From contig NZ_AP017313.1 in NCBI RefSeq assembly GCF_002355435.1, forward strand, positions 4,650,001-4,714,000: a stretch of DNA of 64,000 nucleotides, in the 5' to 3' direction. This document shows, in pieces, positions 51,689 to 60,783 of the stretch (its first letter is position 1; each line of letters begins with the position of its first letter). This DNA is from Mucilaginibacter gotjawali. Its GTDB lineage: Bacteria > Bacteroidota > Bacteroidia > Sphingobacteriales > Sphingobacteriaceae. Position numbers and translations under genes: made by a program. Under the pieces are notes generated by a model, which did no database searches, was not told the origin of the DNA, and was given only the letters and a program-made list of their open reading frames with translations.

Positions 51689-53065
51689 TTAGTTTTCAGG
51701 CGTATAATCTGAAGGCAAAAGCTCCCCTACCCTTATTTTGGCCCAGTAGCCTTCGTAAACAAGGCTTTCAGGGTTTACAATGATGCCATTATCATCAAAA
51801 AATATATTCGGCGCGGTAAACGTTACAATAGTTTTTGCGTATCCCGGCTGCGCCGCCGCCGGAATATCCTCCAGGTTACCGGTATAGTTATGTAATTTGG
51901 TGTACATTATATAAAGGCAGTCTTTGTAAGCCATGGCGTAAATGCCTTTTTTGTTGCTAACCGCTATATAATCATTTACCTGCAGGGGCGTTTGTGCCAA
52001 TGAATCAATGTATTTTATAGGAGAGGACGGCACAGGCAGCGGCTTTCTTTTTAACTGGTAAACAACAAACCCTTCTTCGTTCAACTGGTTATATAACACC
52101 GACCGTAAAAAATGCATGATTGAACCGTTGTAAGCTTTCAACCTGTTTTTTTTCCATTTTGCCCGCTGGCTTTTGTCGCCTGCAAGCAGTTCAAATAAAA
52201 CCTGGCCTTTATAAGTAACTTTATTGATCACCCGGTCATCTGTAAAATCGCTTAAAACATATTTCAATTTATAACCCAGGGCACTATTTTCAATTTCAAG
52301 TATGTCAGTGGAGGATCCCTTAAGCATTTTGGCTTTTTCATCGTAATTCAGCTCCAGCACCTCCGGATTTATTATTTTGCATTTATCGGCAAAACCCGAC
52401 CTGCCTAAAAATTCTTCTTTAAACCACCTGTAATTTCTCTCCCAGTTTGGGTCCGCCTGCACCTTAACCTCTGATAGTTTAATCACCTTGGGCGCCAGTT
52501 CAATATCGTGGACATTGATATTCCGGTTATCCATAAAAAGCATTCCCTGGTAAGTAGTGTATCCTATTACCGTCACAATTACCTGGTACTTTCCCGATTT
52601 TGATACGTTTAACTTAAAAGTACCATCGTCACCAGTAGTTACACCGATGGTTGAATTACTTAGAAAGATACTCGCATTGGGAATAGGTTTTTTATCGATA
52701 CTATCCACTATGCGCCCGCTTATTTCGTAAACCATTTCCCTGGCTTTGCGCTGCAGTAAAATATTCTTGTCAACCTGTTTAAAATTCAGGTTGGTGTTTT
52801 GTAACAGGGCCGTAAGGGTTTGTTCAATGGTGCGGGTGGCTGGCTCCAGGGTCAAATGGTCAAGCGGTTTGATGTCTTCGTCGCGGTAATAAAAACGTAA
52901 AGCTGTTTGCTTTTCTATTCTTTTTATCGCTGTTTCCAAACTCTCGTCTTTCAGGCCAAGGGTTACCTTTTCAATTGCAATACTTTGCCCCTTTGCGTTT
53001 ACAGCAAAAAATAGCAGGAAACTTACCGCTAATACAATAGGTATAATTAACCGGGGGCGTACCAA
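51689..53065 (-). CDS. STN plus carboxypeptidase-regulatory-like protein without beta-barrel
   Basis: From residue 1 a signal peptide (to about 26) leads into an STN domain (about 37-105, LETAIKRIEKQTALRFYYRD), then a CarboxypepD_reg-like domain (about 114-193, ISGRIVDSIDKKPIPNASIF). An extra region of about 260 residues (WERNYRWFKEEFLGRSGFAD...) completes the 458-residue chain. In TonB-dependent transducers the STN domain contacts the anti-sigma FecR, but here no plug and barrel follow. The gene is next to fecR and the ECF sigma gene, so signalling through STN-FecR contact is likely, from a non-canonical donor. Confidence 0.8.
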   Translation of the reverse strand: MVRPRLIIPIVLAVSFLLFFAVNAKGQSIAIEKVTLGLKDESLETAIKRIEKQTALRFYYRDEDIKPLDHLTLEPATRTIEQTLTALLQNTNLNFKQVDKNILLQRKAREMVYEISGRIVDSIDKKPIPNASIFLSNSTIGVTTGDDGTFKLNVSKSGKYQVIVTVIGYTTYQGMLFMDNRNINVHDIELAPKVIKLSEVKVQADPNWERNYRWFKEEFLGRSGFADKCKIINPEVLELNYDEKAKMLKGSSTDILEIENSALGYKLKYVLSDFTDDRVINKVTYKGQVLFELLAGDKSQRAKWKKNRLKAYNGSIMHFLRSVLYNQLNEEGFVVYQLKRKPLPVPSSPIKYIDSLAQTPLQVNDYIAVSNKKGIYAMAYKDCLYIMYTKLHNYTGNLEDIPAAAQPGYAKTIVTFTAPNIFFDDNGIIVNPESLVYEGYWAKIRVGELLPSDYTPEN

Positions 53066-53105
53066 TTTAATAATTTAGGTTTTGTTAACTATTTGCTCCT
53101 TGCCG

Positions 53106-54092
53106 CTAATTGCATCCCGGGCCATCAATAACGATACTCCCGTCGGGCCTGGTTTTATAGGTAGCGTTGTTAAACATGCATATGATATTTAAAATTTCAT
53201 CCAGCTTTTCAGCTTTTATAGCTGTACCCGTAAAACGGCAGTTTTTAACCTTATCATTGGCAAAGCTGATGTTCACTTTAAAGCGTTGCTGCAACTGGTT
53301 AGCTGCGTCAGCAAAAGTTACGTTATTAAAATGCAAGTTACTCTCTAACCAGGCAATGGCCTTTTCTGCATCAACATTTTTTTGCGAATGCTGAAGGCTG
53401 ATTTCATTAAAACTGATTTGCTGGTTTGGGGTAATTACGCCTAAAGGTTGATTTCCATTAGCAACACTCACTTTTCCACGGGTTACCGTAACTACTATTG
53501 TGTGTTCCTTTTTATCTTCTTTGATATTAAAAGCCGTGCCCAGCACGGTAGTTACCACCTTACCCGTGTGAATAATGAACGGTTTGGAAGCATCGTGCTG
53601 AATATCGAAATAGGCTTCGCCTGATAAATATACCTCCCGTGTTTTAGCGTCAAATTTTAAGGGGTATTTCAATACCGATAATGAGTTCACCTCTATTTTG
53701 CTGCCGTCAGCCAAAAGCACTTGTTTTTTTTGACCGGCGGGGATATTAATGACCGCAAAATTAGCAGTTGACGAAGTTGTTTTAACGGAGGGCTTTTGAA
53801 GAAAGACTGTAAAAACAATAAAAATGACTGCAGCAACCGAAGCTAAGCTCAGCAGCCAGATCCTGCCGGGATGCATACGTAGCACACGGGTATTATCTAA
53901 GCCTGCTTCTGCTTCAATATCCCTGAACAAACTTGCCAGCCAACGGTCACGGGTGATTTTATCCATGCGCTGCCATGGCGAACCTGCGGCATGGTGCTGG
54001 TCGAGCCAGGCGTCCACCTGCTCCACTTCCCCAGGCGAGGCCTCTCCTTTTAAGTAGCGATCTAACATATCTTCCATATCAATCCGGCTCAT
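53106..54092 (-). CDS. FecR-type anti-sigma factor
   Basis: The 328-residue protein has an N-terminal cytoplasmic part (to about 75; LDRYLKGEASPGEVEQVDAW, as in Bacteroidota FecR), one membrane segment (about 77-98), a FecR domain (GQKKQVLLADGSKIEVNSLS, FDVQHD-like FDIQHDASKPFIIHTG, VVTVTRGKVSV) and a C-terminal DUF4974-like domain (LHFNNVTFADAANQLQQRFK). It should hold the upstream ECF sigma inactive until a signal arrives from an STN domain. It is cotranscribed with the sigma gene upstream (78-bp gap) and the STN protein downstream (40-bp gap). Confidence 0.93.
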   Translation of the reverse strand: MSRIDMEDMLDRYLKGEASPGEVEQVDAWLDQHHAAGSPWQRMDKITRDRWLASLFRDIEAEAGLDNTRVLRMHPGRIWLLSLASVAAVIFIVFTVFLQKPSVKTTSSTANFAVINIPAGQKKQVLLADGSKIEVNSLSVLKYPLKFDAKTREVYLSGEAYFDIQHDASKPFIIHTGKVVTTVLGTAFNIKEDKKEHTIVVTVTRGKVSVANGNQPLGVITPNQQISFNEISLQHSQKNVDAEKAIAWLESNLHFNNVTFADAANQLQQRFKVNISFANDKVKNCRFTGTAIKAEKLDEILNIICMFNNATYKTRPDGSIVIDGPGCN

Positions 54093-54170
54093 TGCTATTT
54101 AAATTTGGTAATTGTCGGATGAAAAGGTAAAACGTACCATAGTTAATATCATTATTTATTTGAATTTTAT

Positions 54171-54755
54171 TTAATGCAGCCACCAGCAAATAAAAACAAT
54201 GGGGCTTATCCGCATTAGCGATTTCCGCAAATGCTTTAATGCCGTGGATAATTGATTTTTTACAGTTTGTTCAGAAAGTTTAAGTTTTTGGGCGATCTCA
54301 GGATTACTCAGTCCGTCTTCACGGCTTAACTTATAAATTTCCCTTACCCTGGCCGGCAACTGGTCAAGCGAATGCCGGACGGCCTGCTGCAGCTCTTTTG
54401 CTTCCAGTTGCTTATCGCCGCCAGCCTGAAAAAAAGAAGGCAATGATTGTAAGGCCCGGGCATAGTCCTCCCGCGTGATGTTTTTCCGGATCTTATCAAT
54501 AATCCGGTGGCGCAAAATGGCAAACAGGTACGATTGTAAGTTTGAAGTAATCTGCAGCTGTTCCCTGTTTTCCCAAAGCTTCACAAACATCTCCTGTAGC
54601 AGGTCGCGGGCATCTTCCAGGTCATATAGTTTTGATGCAGCAAAACCTGCAAGGTTTTTACCATACCGGCGGTAAATTTCAGCAAAAGCCAGCTGATCGC
54701 CATTTTTTAACAGGGCAACCAGGTGCTCATCCGGAAATTTAATGTAGGCAGTCAT
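54171..54755 (-). CDS. ECF sigma-70 factor, Bacteroidota FecI-like group
   Basis: The 194 residues show sigma region 2 (FAEIYRRYGKNLAGFAASKL, DLLQEMFVKLWENREQ) and region 4 (LPARVREIYKLSREDGLSNP, EIAQKLKLSEQTVKNQLSTA). The C-terminal tail is short and hydrophobic (SPIVFICWWLH), usual for this group. It likely drives transcription of its own cluster, including the FecR, STN and MG2/plug genes. It is the first gene of this minus-strand unit. Confidence 0.94.
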   Translation of the reverse strand: MTAYIKFPDEHLVALLKNGDQLAFAEIYRRYGKNLAGFAASKLYDLEDARDLLQEMFVKLWENREQLQITSNLQSYLFAILRHRIIDKIRKNITREDYARALQSLPSFFQAGGDKQLEAKELQQAVRHSLDQLPARVREIYKLSREDGLSNPEIAQKLKLSEQTVKNQLSTALKHLRKSLMRISPIVFICWWLH

Positions 54756-54865
54756 ATTGGTTTATAACGCCTAAAATAGGATTAAATAAACAGAAGAGCA
54801 ACAAAGCGCCGGATCAGTTATTAATCCTGGCTTTAGATTTGTCAACTTTCCAAATCAACACATTT

Positions 54866-55888
54866 TCAAATTCTCTTCTCCACCTGGTCATAAAACCCGC
54901 CAAACGTATTGGTTTTTACGGCCTCTTCTTTAAAGAAGTCGCCGGGGAAACCAAGTTCAATGGCGCTGGCATCGTTTAGTTTTTTCAGGTGTTCATCACT
55001 AAGTATTACATCAATGGTTTTAAGGTTATCCTGCAACTGGTTTAATTTTGTTGCGCCTACAATAGGGATGGACGAAAAACCCTGCTGCATGGTCCATTTT
55101 AAAGCTACGTTTCCCGGCGACACGCCCAGTTCATCAGCAATGGCAACTACCACTTTAGTAATGCTTTCAGCGCGTTCGCTGCGGCGGTTACTTTCGGGTT
55201 TAATGCGCCCCTGTTCACCACGCAGGTATTTGCCGGTGAGTGCGCCGCCGCCAAGCGGGGCCCAGGGGGTAACGGTCATCCCAAAATGCTTGGCCATTGG
55301 TATCAGCTCGCGTTCAGGGGTGCGGGCCAGCAGGCTGTATTCCACCTGCAGTGCCACCAGCTGGCTCCAGCCCATCAGTTCGGCCAGGGTATTCCCTTTG
55401 GCCACCACCCAGGCGGGGGTGTCGCTAATGGCGGCGTAGTTGATCTTACCCTGCCTGATGAGGTCGTCCATCCCCCGCAAAACTTCGTCTATTGGTGTCA
55501 GGGCATCCCATATATGCAGGTAAAACAGGTCGATAAAATCAGTTTTCAGGCGTTTAAGGCTATCTTCTACGCTGCGCATCATATTTTTACGGTTATTGCC
55601 GGATGCATTGGGATTGGTGATATTATCTTTTAATGAATATTTGGTAGCCACCACAAAATGATCGCGGTCATGGTTATGCAAGTATTCGCCGATGATCTTC
55701 TCACTGGTACCTAATTTATAGATGTTGGCAGTATCAATAAAATTACCGCCTGCTTCGGCGAAGGCGTCCATGATGGCAAAGCTGGTTTGCTTATCGGCTC
55801 CCCAGCCCGCTTCGGTGCCAAAGCCCATGGTACCCAGGCATAATTCTGAAACTTTAAGGCCCGACCGGCCTAATAATTTATATTTCAT
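54866..55888 (-). CDS. Aldo/keto reductase
   Basis: The 340-residue protein has the aldo/keto reductase TIM-barrel with the catalytic tetrad D52, Y57 (FIDTANIY), K83 (VATKYS) and H125 (LFYLHIW). The NADPH-binding part is seen as SIPIVGATKLNQLQDNLKTI near the C-terminus, and CLGTMGFGTEAGWG near the start is typical of the group that includes Gcy1/YghZ-like enzymes. Substrates are usually sugars, aldehydes or ketosteroids; specificity is not predictable here. It is a single-gene unit between the sigma factor and YitT genes, all on the minus strand. Confidence 0.92.
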   Translation of the reverse strand: MKYKLLGRSGLKVSELCLGTMGFGTEAGWGADKQTSFAIMDAFAEAGGNFIDTANIYKLGTSEKIIGEYLHNHDRDHFVVATKYSLKDNITNPNASGNNRKNMMRSVEDSLKRLKTDFIDLFYLHIWDALTPIDEVLRGMDDLIRQGKINYAAISDTPAWVVAKGNTLAELMGWSQLVALQVEYSLLARTPERELIPMAKHFGMTVTPWAPLGGGALTGKYLRGEQGRIKPESNRRSERAESITKVVVAIADELGVSPGNVALKWTMQQGFSSIPIVGATKLNQLQDNLKTIDVILSDEHLKKLNDASAIELGFPGDFFKEEAVKTNTFGGFYDQVEKRI

Positions 55889-55930
55889 CGTTGAATATTT
55901 TAAGATCGTTTTTACAAATAAATGCCGCTG

Positions 55931-56788
55931 CTAATGCATCCCCGTCCGTTTAACCAGCCCGCCGCTGGTGTCTTCAATACTATGCTGTACGATAAAGGCT
56001 GCGGGGTCAATATCCAGGATCTCCCGTTTGATGGACGGGATCTCCAGCCGGGTTGCCACGGTAAACACAATATCGCGCGGTGCATTGATGTGCCCGTCTT
56101 TACCATACCCGCTTTTTCCTTCGTACACGGTAACGCCGCGTCCGCGTTTGGAGATTGCCCGGCGGATCTGATCGCCTTTTGAAGAGACAACGGTGATACC
56201 GGTATATTGTTCAATGCCGTTTAAAACAAAATCAATCATTTTGGAAGCGCCGAGGTAGGTAATGATGGAATACAAGGCGGGTTCAACCCCTAAAAAAAAC
56301 ACCGCTGATGCAAATATCATCAGGTTGAAAACCAATATTACATCCCGCGATTTAAAAAGCTGCATTTTTTTGCTCACCAGCATACCGGCAATTTCGGTAC
56401 CATCAAGCACTGCGCCGCCCCGGATAGCCAGCCCCCCGCCTATACCGATAAATATACCACCGAATACTGAAGTAAGCCCTTTATCATGGGTAACATCCGG
56501 GAAATACATAAATGCCAGGCAAAAGGAGAGGCCGGCTATGGCCAACGCGCTTTTTACCGCAAAAATTAACCCCAGCTGCCGGTAGCCTAAAATTAAAAAG
56601 GGGAAATTGATTAAAAAAATAAGGATAGCTAATGGGATGCCGGTGGTTTTGGCCAACAGCATGGACATCCCTGTTACACCGCCGTCGATAAATTTGGTGG
56701 AGAGCAGGAACCCTTTTATACCCATTGCGGCAGACAGGATGCCTAAACTAACCAATACAAAACTTTCAATGTTCGCCTTTAATTTCAC
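55931..56788 (-). CDS. YitT-family membrane protein (DUF161 + DUF2179)
   Basis: The 285-residue protein has five to six membrane segments in the first ~180 residues with the YitT-specific GIKGFLLSTKFIDGGVTGMS (near 23-42) and GGGLAIRGGAVLDGTEIAGM. After these comes a cytoplasmic DUF2179 domain (ITVVSSKGDQIRRAISKRGR, VTVYEGKSGYGKDGH). The family is widespread in bacteria; its transport or signalling role is not established. Confidence 0.9.
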   Translation of the reverse strand: MKLKANIESFVLVSLGILSAAMGIKGFLLSTKFIDGGVTGMSMLLAKTTGIPLAILIFLINFPFLILGYRQLGLIFAVKSALAIAGLSFCLAFMYFPDVTHDKGLTSVFGGIFIGIGGGLAIRGGAVLDGTEIAGMLVSKKMQLFKSRDVILVFNLMIFASAVFFLGVEPALYSIITYLGASKMIDFVLNGIEQYTGITVVSSKGDQIRRAISKRGRGVTVYEGKSGYGKDGHINAPRDIVFTVATRLEIPSIKREILDIDPAAFIVQHSIEDTSGGLVKRTGMH

Positions 56789-56936
56789 GGTTAAATATAC
56801 ATTACATACCCAATGCCTGGTTACAATTTATTTTACTACGCGGTTTGGCAAAGCCTGCTGTTAAATATTGGAAATTTAATTAATCCAAAACAATATAAAA
56901 TGCCCATTGTCATTTATTTAAGAAAATAGCATCACC

Positions 56937-57263
56937 ATGAAAATTTTAAATATCAATAAAACCATTACCCCGGATGAGTTGCTTCAATTACTCGGGGAAA
57001 AACTTAACCCTTTATTCAGGGAGCAGCGGCAAACGGAGATCATTTTTGTAAGCGAAAATAAAGACGGGGCAATTGAAATTTCGGCACCCGGGTTTTACGA
57101 GGGTTTTTTATTCAGGATAGAAATCAAGGGGAAGGAGTTGCACATTACACGATCTGAACATTATGTGGATGATGTAAATTCACTCACTGTTGAATCGATC
57201 CTCAACGAAATATTTGCAGATCTAGCCGAAGACGGGAAGGTGACCCTTATGCGGGAAGGTTGA
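56937..57263 (+). CDS. Hypothetical small protein, 108 residues
   Basis: A soluble 108-residue product with helix-turn blocks (ITPDELLQLLGEKLNPLFRE) and beta-strands (TEIIFVSENKDGAIEISAP, FLFRIEIKGKELHITRSE). It is acidic and lacks a signal peptide or membrane segment. I do not recognise the family. It is convergent with the desaturase gene; an inverted repeat separates the two. Confidence 0.65.
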   Translation: MKILNINKTITPDELLQLLGEKLNPLFREQRQTEIIFVSENKDGAIEISAPGFYEGFLFRIEIKGKELHITRSEHYVDDVNSLTVESILNEIFADLAEDGKVTLMREG

Positions 57264-57280
57264 TTTTGAGGTGAATGGAA

Positions 57281-57328
57281 AAAGGCGAAAGGTGAAAGGT
57301 TTTACAACCCTATACACCTTTCGCCTTT
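57281..57328. terminator. 14-bp inverted repeat between convergent genes
   Basis: AAAGGCGAAAGGTG (57281-57294) and CACCTTTCGCCTTT (57315-57328) form a perfect 14-bp stem, with a third copy-like word (AGCTTTCGCCTTA) beyond it. It lies between the hypothetical gene (+) and the desaturase gene (-) and probably ends both transcripts. Confidence 0.55.
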
Positions 57329-57351
57329 AACCTTTTAGCTTTCGCCTTATA

Positions 57352-58332
57352 CTATCCGTTTATCCAGCTGAATTTGTATTCCAGCATTGGGTTTTTCATT
57401 CTATCAGCAACGCGCAATAAGCGGGTTGGCAAGTTGAGCACGTAATCGCGGGCCTTTTCGCCTGATTCATTTAACTCAGTGATGCTTTCGATATGCCAGT
57501 CGGCAATCAATTCTTTTAATATGTCAACATAATCAATTGCTGTATAAATGCCCAGGCGTTGTGCCGCATCGGTAAAATGGCCGAAGGTTTGGCCAACTTT
57601 TAAACCCACTTCGCGCAGGAAGTGTGCCGGCATCACAATTTTCTTACGCATCATATCCTCAAAAGCGAGCATCGTTTCGTTGGGGTCGACTTCAAAAATC
57701 TTTTCAATAAAATATTTGTAGGCTTTTGCATGACGGGCTTCGTCTCCTGCAATTACACCGCACATTTTTGATAGTAAGGTATCACCATCTTTTTTTGCCT
57801 GCGACGCAACCCGGCGGTGCGACACATTAGTAGCCAACTCCTGGAAAGAGGTGTATATAAAGTTACGGTAAGGATCGTGCCCTGTACCAATATCAAAACC
57901 ATCGGCAATTAAATACTGGGTTGATATTTCCATCTTGCGCATGTTAACCCGGCCCGACAGGTATAAGTATTTGTTCAACAAATCACCATGTCGGTTTTCT
58001 TCTCCGGTCCAGTGACGGGTCCATTGCATCCAGCCACCATCTTCATCACGGGATACCCCCTGCACCATGGTTAACCATGATTCATAAGTTGGCAATGCTT
58101 CTTCGGTAATCGTATCGCCTACTAAAACGGCTATCAGATCGTATGAGAGTCCCTGTGCGCTCTCCTGCAGTTCTTTAATTTCGCTGAAAAAAGTATCGCG
58201 GGACGAATCAGGCAAAAAATCTGACGGCTGCCAAATAGTATCGATGGGTTTCAAATATTCATCCTTTTTTTCAAGCATGAATTTTTCGATGTGCATCATC
58301 ACTTCCCTTCGTTTTTCTTCAAAAAATTTCAT
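57352..58332 (-). CDS. Acyl-ACP desaturase (di-iron, stearoyl-ACP desaturase type)
   Basis: The 326-residue soluble protein has the plant-type acyl-ACP desaturase di-iron motifs: EENRHG (E112, H115) and DEARHA (E198, H201), with additional likely ligands E78 and E165 (FQELATNVSH). Such enzymes insert a double bond into acyl chains carried on acyl carrier protein, using O2 and electrons from ferredoxin. It would serve membrane-lipid unsaturation. A TACCTTTG -7 box lies 18 bp upstream of the ATG, so it is probably expressed on its own. Confidence 0.93.
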   Translation of the reverse strand: MKFFEEKRREVMMHIEKFMLEKKDEYLKPIDTIWQPSDFLPDSSRDTFFSEIKELQESAQGLSYDLIAVLVGDTITEEALPTYESWLTMVQGVSRDEDGGWMQWTRHWTGEENRHGDLLNKYLYLSGRVNMRKMEISTQYLIADGFDIGTGHDPYRNFIYTSFQELATNVSHRRVASQAKKDGDTLLSKMCGVIAGDEARHAKAYKYFIEKIFEVDPNETMLAFEDMMRKKIVMPAHFLREVGLKVGQTFGHFTDAAQRLGIYTAIDYVDILKELIADWHIESITELNESGEKARDYVLNLPTRLLRVADRMKNPMLEYKFSWING

Positions 58333-58349
58333 AACACTACAATAGGGTG

Positions 58350-58357
58350 CAAAGGTA
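58350..58357 (-). promoter_or_regulatory. Putative TACCTTTG -7 box for the desaturase gene
   Basis: On the minus strand TACCTTTG matches the Bacteroidota -7 consensus, 17 bases before the ATG at 58332. The region 19-21 bp further upstream is AT-rich without a clear TTTG. Confidence 0.45.
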
Positions 58358-59424
58358 GCGAATAATAATTATAATAATCCTATCCTTTTTGACGGTATGT
58401 TTACAGGCCGTACGGGCATGCCTGCCTACTCCTATTGCCCTGATCAAAGGCAAAATGCTGTCTTAAAAATATTATTTTATGATATTTCAATTTCTATAAA
58501 TAAGTATTCTATATAAACATATTTATTCCGGGTGTTATTTTACTTATGGTTAAAATTTGGAAATTATTTCCGCACTATAAGGAAATGAGACCCCATTTTG
58601 CATAAAGGGCAAAAACCCATATCTATGCTTTAATTACACCCAGGTAGTTTTTTTTTATAATCTTTGCTTGAACAATGGCAGCGGGCGCGATTCCGAAAAG
58701 CAATTACATTGTAACTATTAGTAAAAATATGGGTAACAATTCCATCGTAGCCAACTCCCCCCCTTCCTGAAAAACAAAATGTGATTTGAATACATAACAC
58801 GGTATTAACAAGCGTTATATATGATTATGCATATTTTTGAGCAACACTAATCCTGCCAAATACCCGGGCCCGGAGCGCTCTTTTTTATTCAGCATCAAAT
58901 TAATTTCAACTATTAATACGTTTGAATGAAACCTATTGCAAGGCCTGCCCCGTATAAGACGCGCTGATTAACAATATGGGAAAATATTTACTCATTCCGC
59001 ACGCCGACGTTAAATTGCCTGTAAGCCATAAGGAGCAACAGGAAATTTGCAGGTACTGTTTTACCAAAAACGCTAATTGGTGCCATTATAAGCGCATTTT
59101 CAGGTAAATACGATAAATTTCCGCCTATCAACTTCAAAAAAATAATTATGCTAAAATCAGGATTTATAGCCACAATAAGAGCCCCCCGTGTAAAAAAGGT
59201 GCCGTTGGATTGTTTTTTGCTATAAAAACAAAACGTTGAAACCATTAAGTTAAAGCACGCATAAGCCATTTTTAAACATAAAAAGTTTAATAGTTGGCCC
59301 GATGTGTGCAGGATGTTTAAATGTGCATAAGTATCTATGATGACTTTTTTTAATTTTCATTTACTTTATGCGGATTAAATTTATAGATAACCAGAATATT
59401 ATCATAATTTAAGAAAGCTATACA
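58358..59424. other. 1.07-kb gene-poor region
   Basis: No convincing gene is present. The longest open frame is a 93-codon minus-strand frame (58988-59269) without ribosome-binding site or recognisable family. The stretch is AT-rich with scattered G/C-rich words (for example GGCCGTACGGGCATGCC near 58399). It separates the desaturase gene (-) from the histidine kinase gene (+), so two divergent promoters or a small RNA could lie here; neither is shown. Confidence 0.5.
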
Positions 59425-60771
59425 ATGTTTGTCCAAATAACAAAAGAAGAGTATTTAAAAGCAATTTCTAAAAAAGCCTGGTATCAGACTAATAATATTA
59501 TCTGGACGATAATCTTTGTTTACTGGTTATTTTTTATAGTCGACTATATTTTCAGCCCTGATATATGGGTACAGTTTTTCATTATAAGGTTGATCACCAC
59601 ACTTATTATTCTCTCACTTTACAGTCTTTTTCAGCGAAGAAATTATAATTACCGGATCCTGTTACATATTACGCTTTTCCTGTTATCGGCAACATCGGCA
59701 ATATTGTGCAACGTAGTTGACCTTAGCCACTTAAATGTGTATTTCCTGATGTTTTCAGCCATATTCCTGTTTTTTAACCTCCAGGTATTTTGGGAGCCAT
59801 TTAACTCGGTTATACAAGCTGCGCTGGCATTTTTACTGCTTGCCTTATTTTTCAATTTATTCAGTCAATATTCCATCGACCTGATCATCGCAAACGGTGG
59901 CCAGGTATTCTTCATTATTGCACTGGTATCCTGCCTTGTTCCGGGCGCACGCTTTAAGGTTATTCAACGCGATGTGCGGTCGCAGCTGCTGATCAACAAA
60001 TCAAACGAACAACTTAAGGAGCAGTACCAGGACATCAACCAAAAAAACACCATTATTGATACGCAATATGAAGAGCTCAGGAAGCTGGATAACCAAAAAA
60101 ACAGTTTTATAAATATTGCCGGCCACGACCTGAAGAATTTAGTTAGCTCAATAGTAATGAGCAACAATATGCTCAGGGAGGAAGACTTCCGGCTAAGCCC
60201 CGATCAGTTAGAACTATCCGGTTATATAGCCCAGTCGGCCGAAAAAATGCAATATCTTTTAAACAAATTAATGGATGTTAAGGAGATAGAAGCACCCGAA
60301 ATGAAATTTAACCTCGAGGTTTTTGATATCAACCATGAGGCATCACACGTATTCAGGGGTTTAGTGGAAACCGCCCAGATGAAAAACATTCATTTGGTTG
60401 ATAATATTTCCTCCATTCCTATTATGGTAAATCTTGACCGTGTATTTGCGGGGCAGGTTTTTCAGAATTTACTATCAAACGCAATTAAATTTTCACAAAC
60501 CAATAACAGTATCCGTGTAGTTACCAGCATTCAGAGGCAGAAATTTGTCTTTGAGATCATTGATGAAGGGATACCTATCGGGATCTATGAACTGGACAAC
60601 ATGTTTAATAAACTAAAAACGCTGAGCGAAGCCTCAGGCCATGTGGAAAGCAGGCTTGGACTAGGGCTATCCATAGCAAAACTAATGACCCAGGAAATGG
60701 GTGGTGAGTTATCATACCGGAGTGATGATAACGGAAATTATTTCAGAGTAGAATTTCAAGTAATAAATTAA
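59425..60771 (+). CDS. Membrane sensor histidine kinase
   Basis: The 448-residue protein has six hydrophobic segments between about residues 24 and 175, a coiled-coil-like linker (LKEQYQDINQKNTIIDTQYE), a HisKA domain with phospho-acceptor H234 (IAGHDLKNLVSS), and a HATPase_c domain: N-box N352 (FQNLLSNAIKFS), G1 D380-EG (IIDEGIPI), G2 GLGLS (412-416). No extracytoplasmic sensor domain is obvious, so the membrane part may be the sensor. No response regulator gene is in the window. The BcsB-like gene follows 12 bp after its stop, so it is probably cotranscribed with the exopolysaccharide genes and may control them. Confidence 0.9.
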   Translation: MFVQITKEEYLKAISKKAWYQTNNIIWTIIFVYWLFFIVDYIFSPDIWVQFFIIRLITTLIILSLYSLFQRRNYNYRILLHITLFLLSATSAILCNVVDLSHLNVYFLMFSAIFLFFNLQVFWEPFNSVIQAALAFLLLALFFNLFSQYSIDLIIANGGQVFFIIALVSCLVPGARFKVIQRDVRSQLLINKSNEQLKEQYQDINQKNTIIDTQYEELRKLDNQKNSFINIAGHDLKNLVSSIVMSNNMLREEDFRLSPDQLELSGYIAQSAEKMQYLLNKLMDVKEIEAPEMKFNLEVFDINHEASHVFRGLVETAQMKNIHLVDNISSIPIMVNLDRVFAGQVFQNLLSNAIKFSQTNNSIRVVTSIQRQKFVFEIIDEGIPIGIYELDNMFNKLKTLSEASGHVESRLGLGLSIAKLMTQEMGGELSYRSDDNGNYFRVEFQVIN

Positions 60772-60783
60772 TATTGACAACCA

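Noticed and set aside
58988..59269. 93-codon minus-strand frame in the 58.4-59.4 kb gap
   Set aside because: No ribosome-binding site, no recognisable family, ordinary length for chance in AT-rich DNA.
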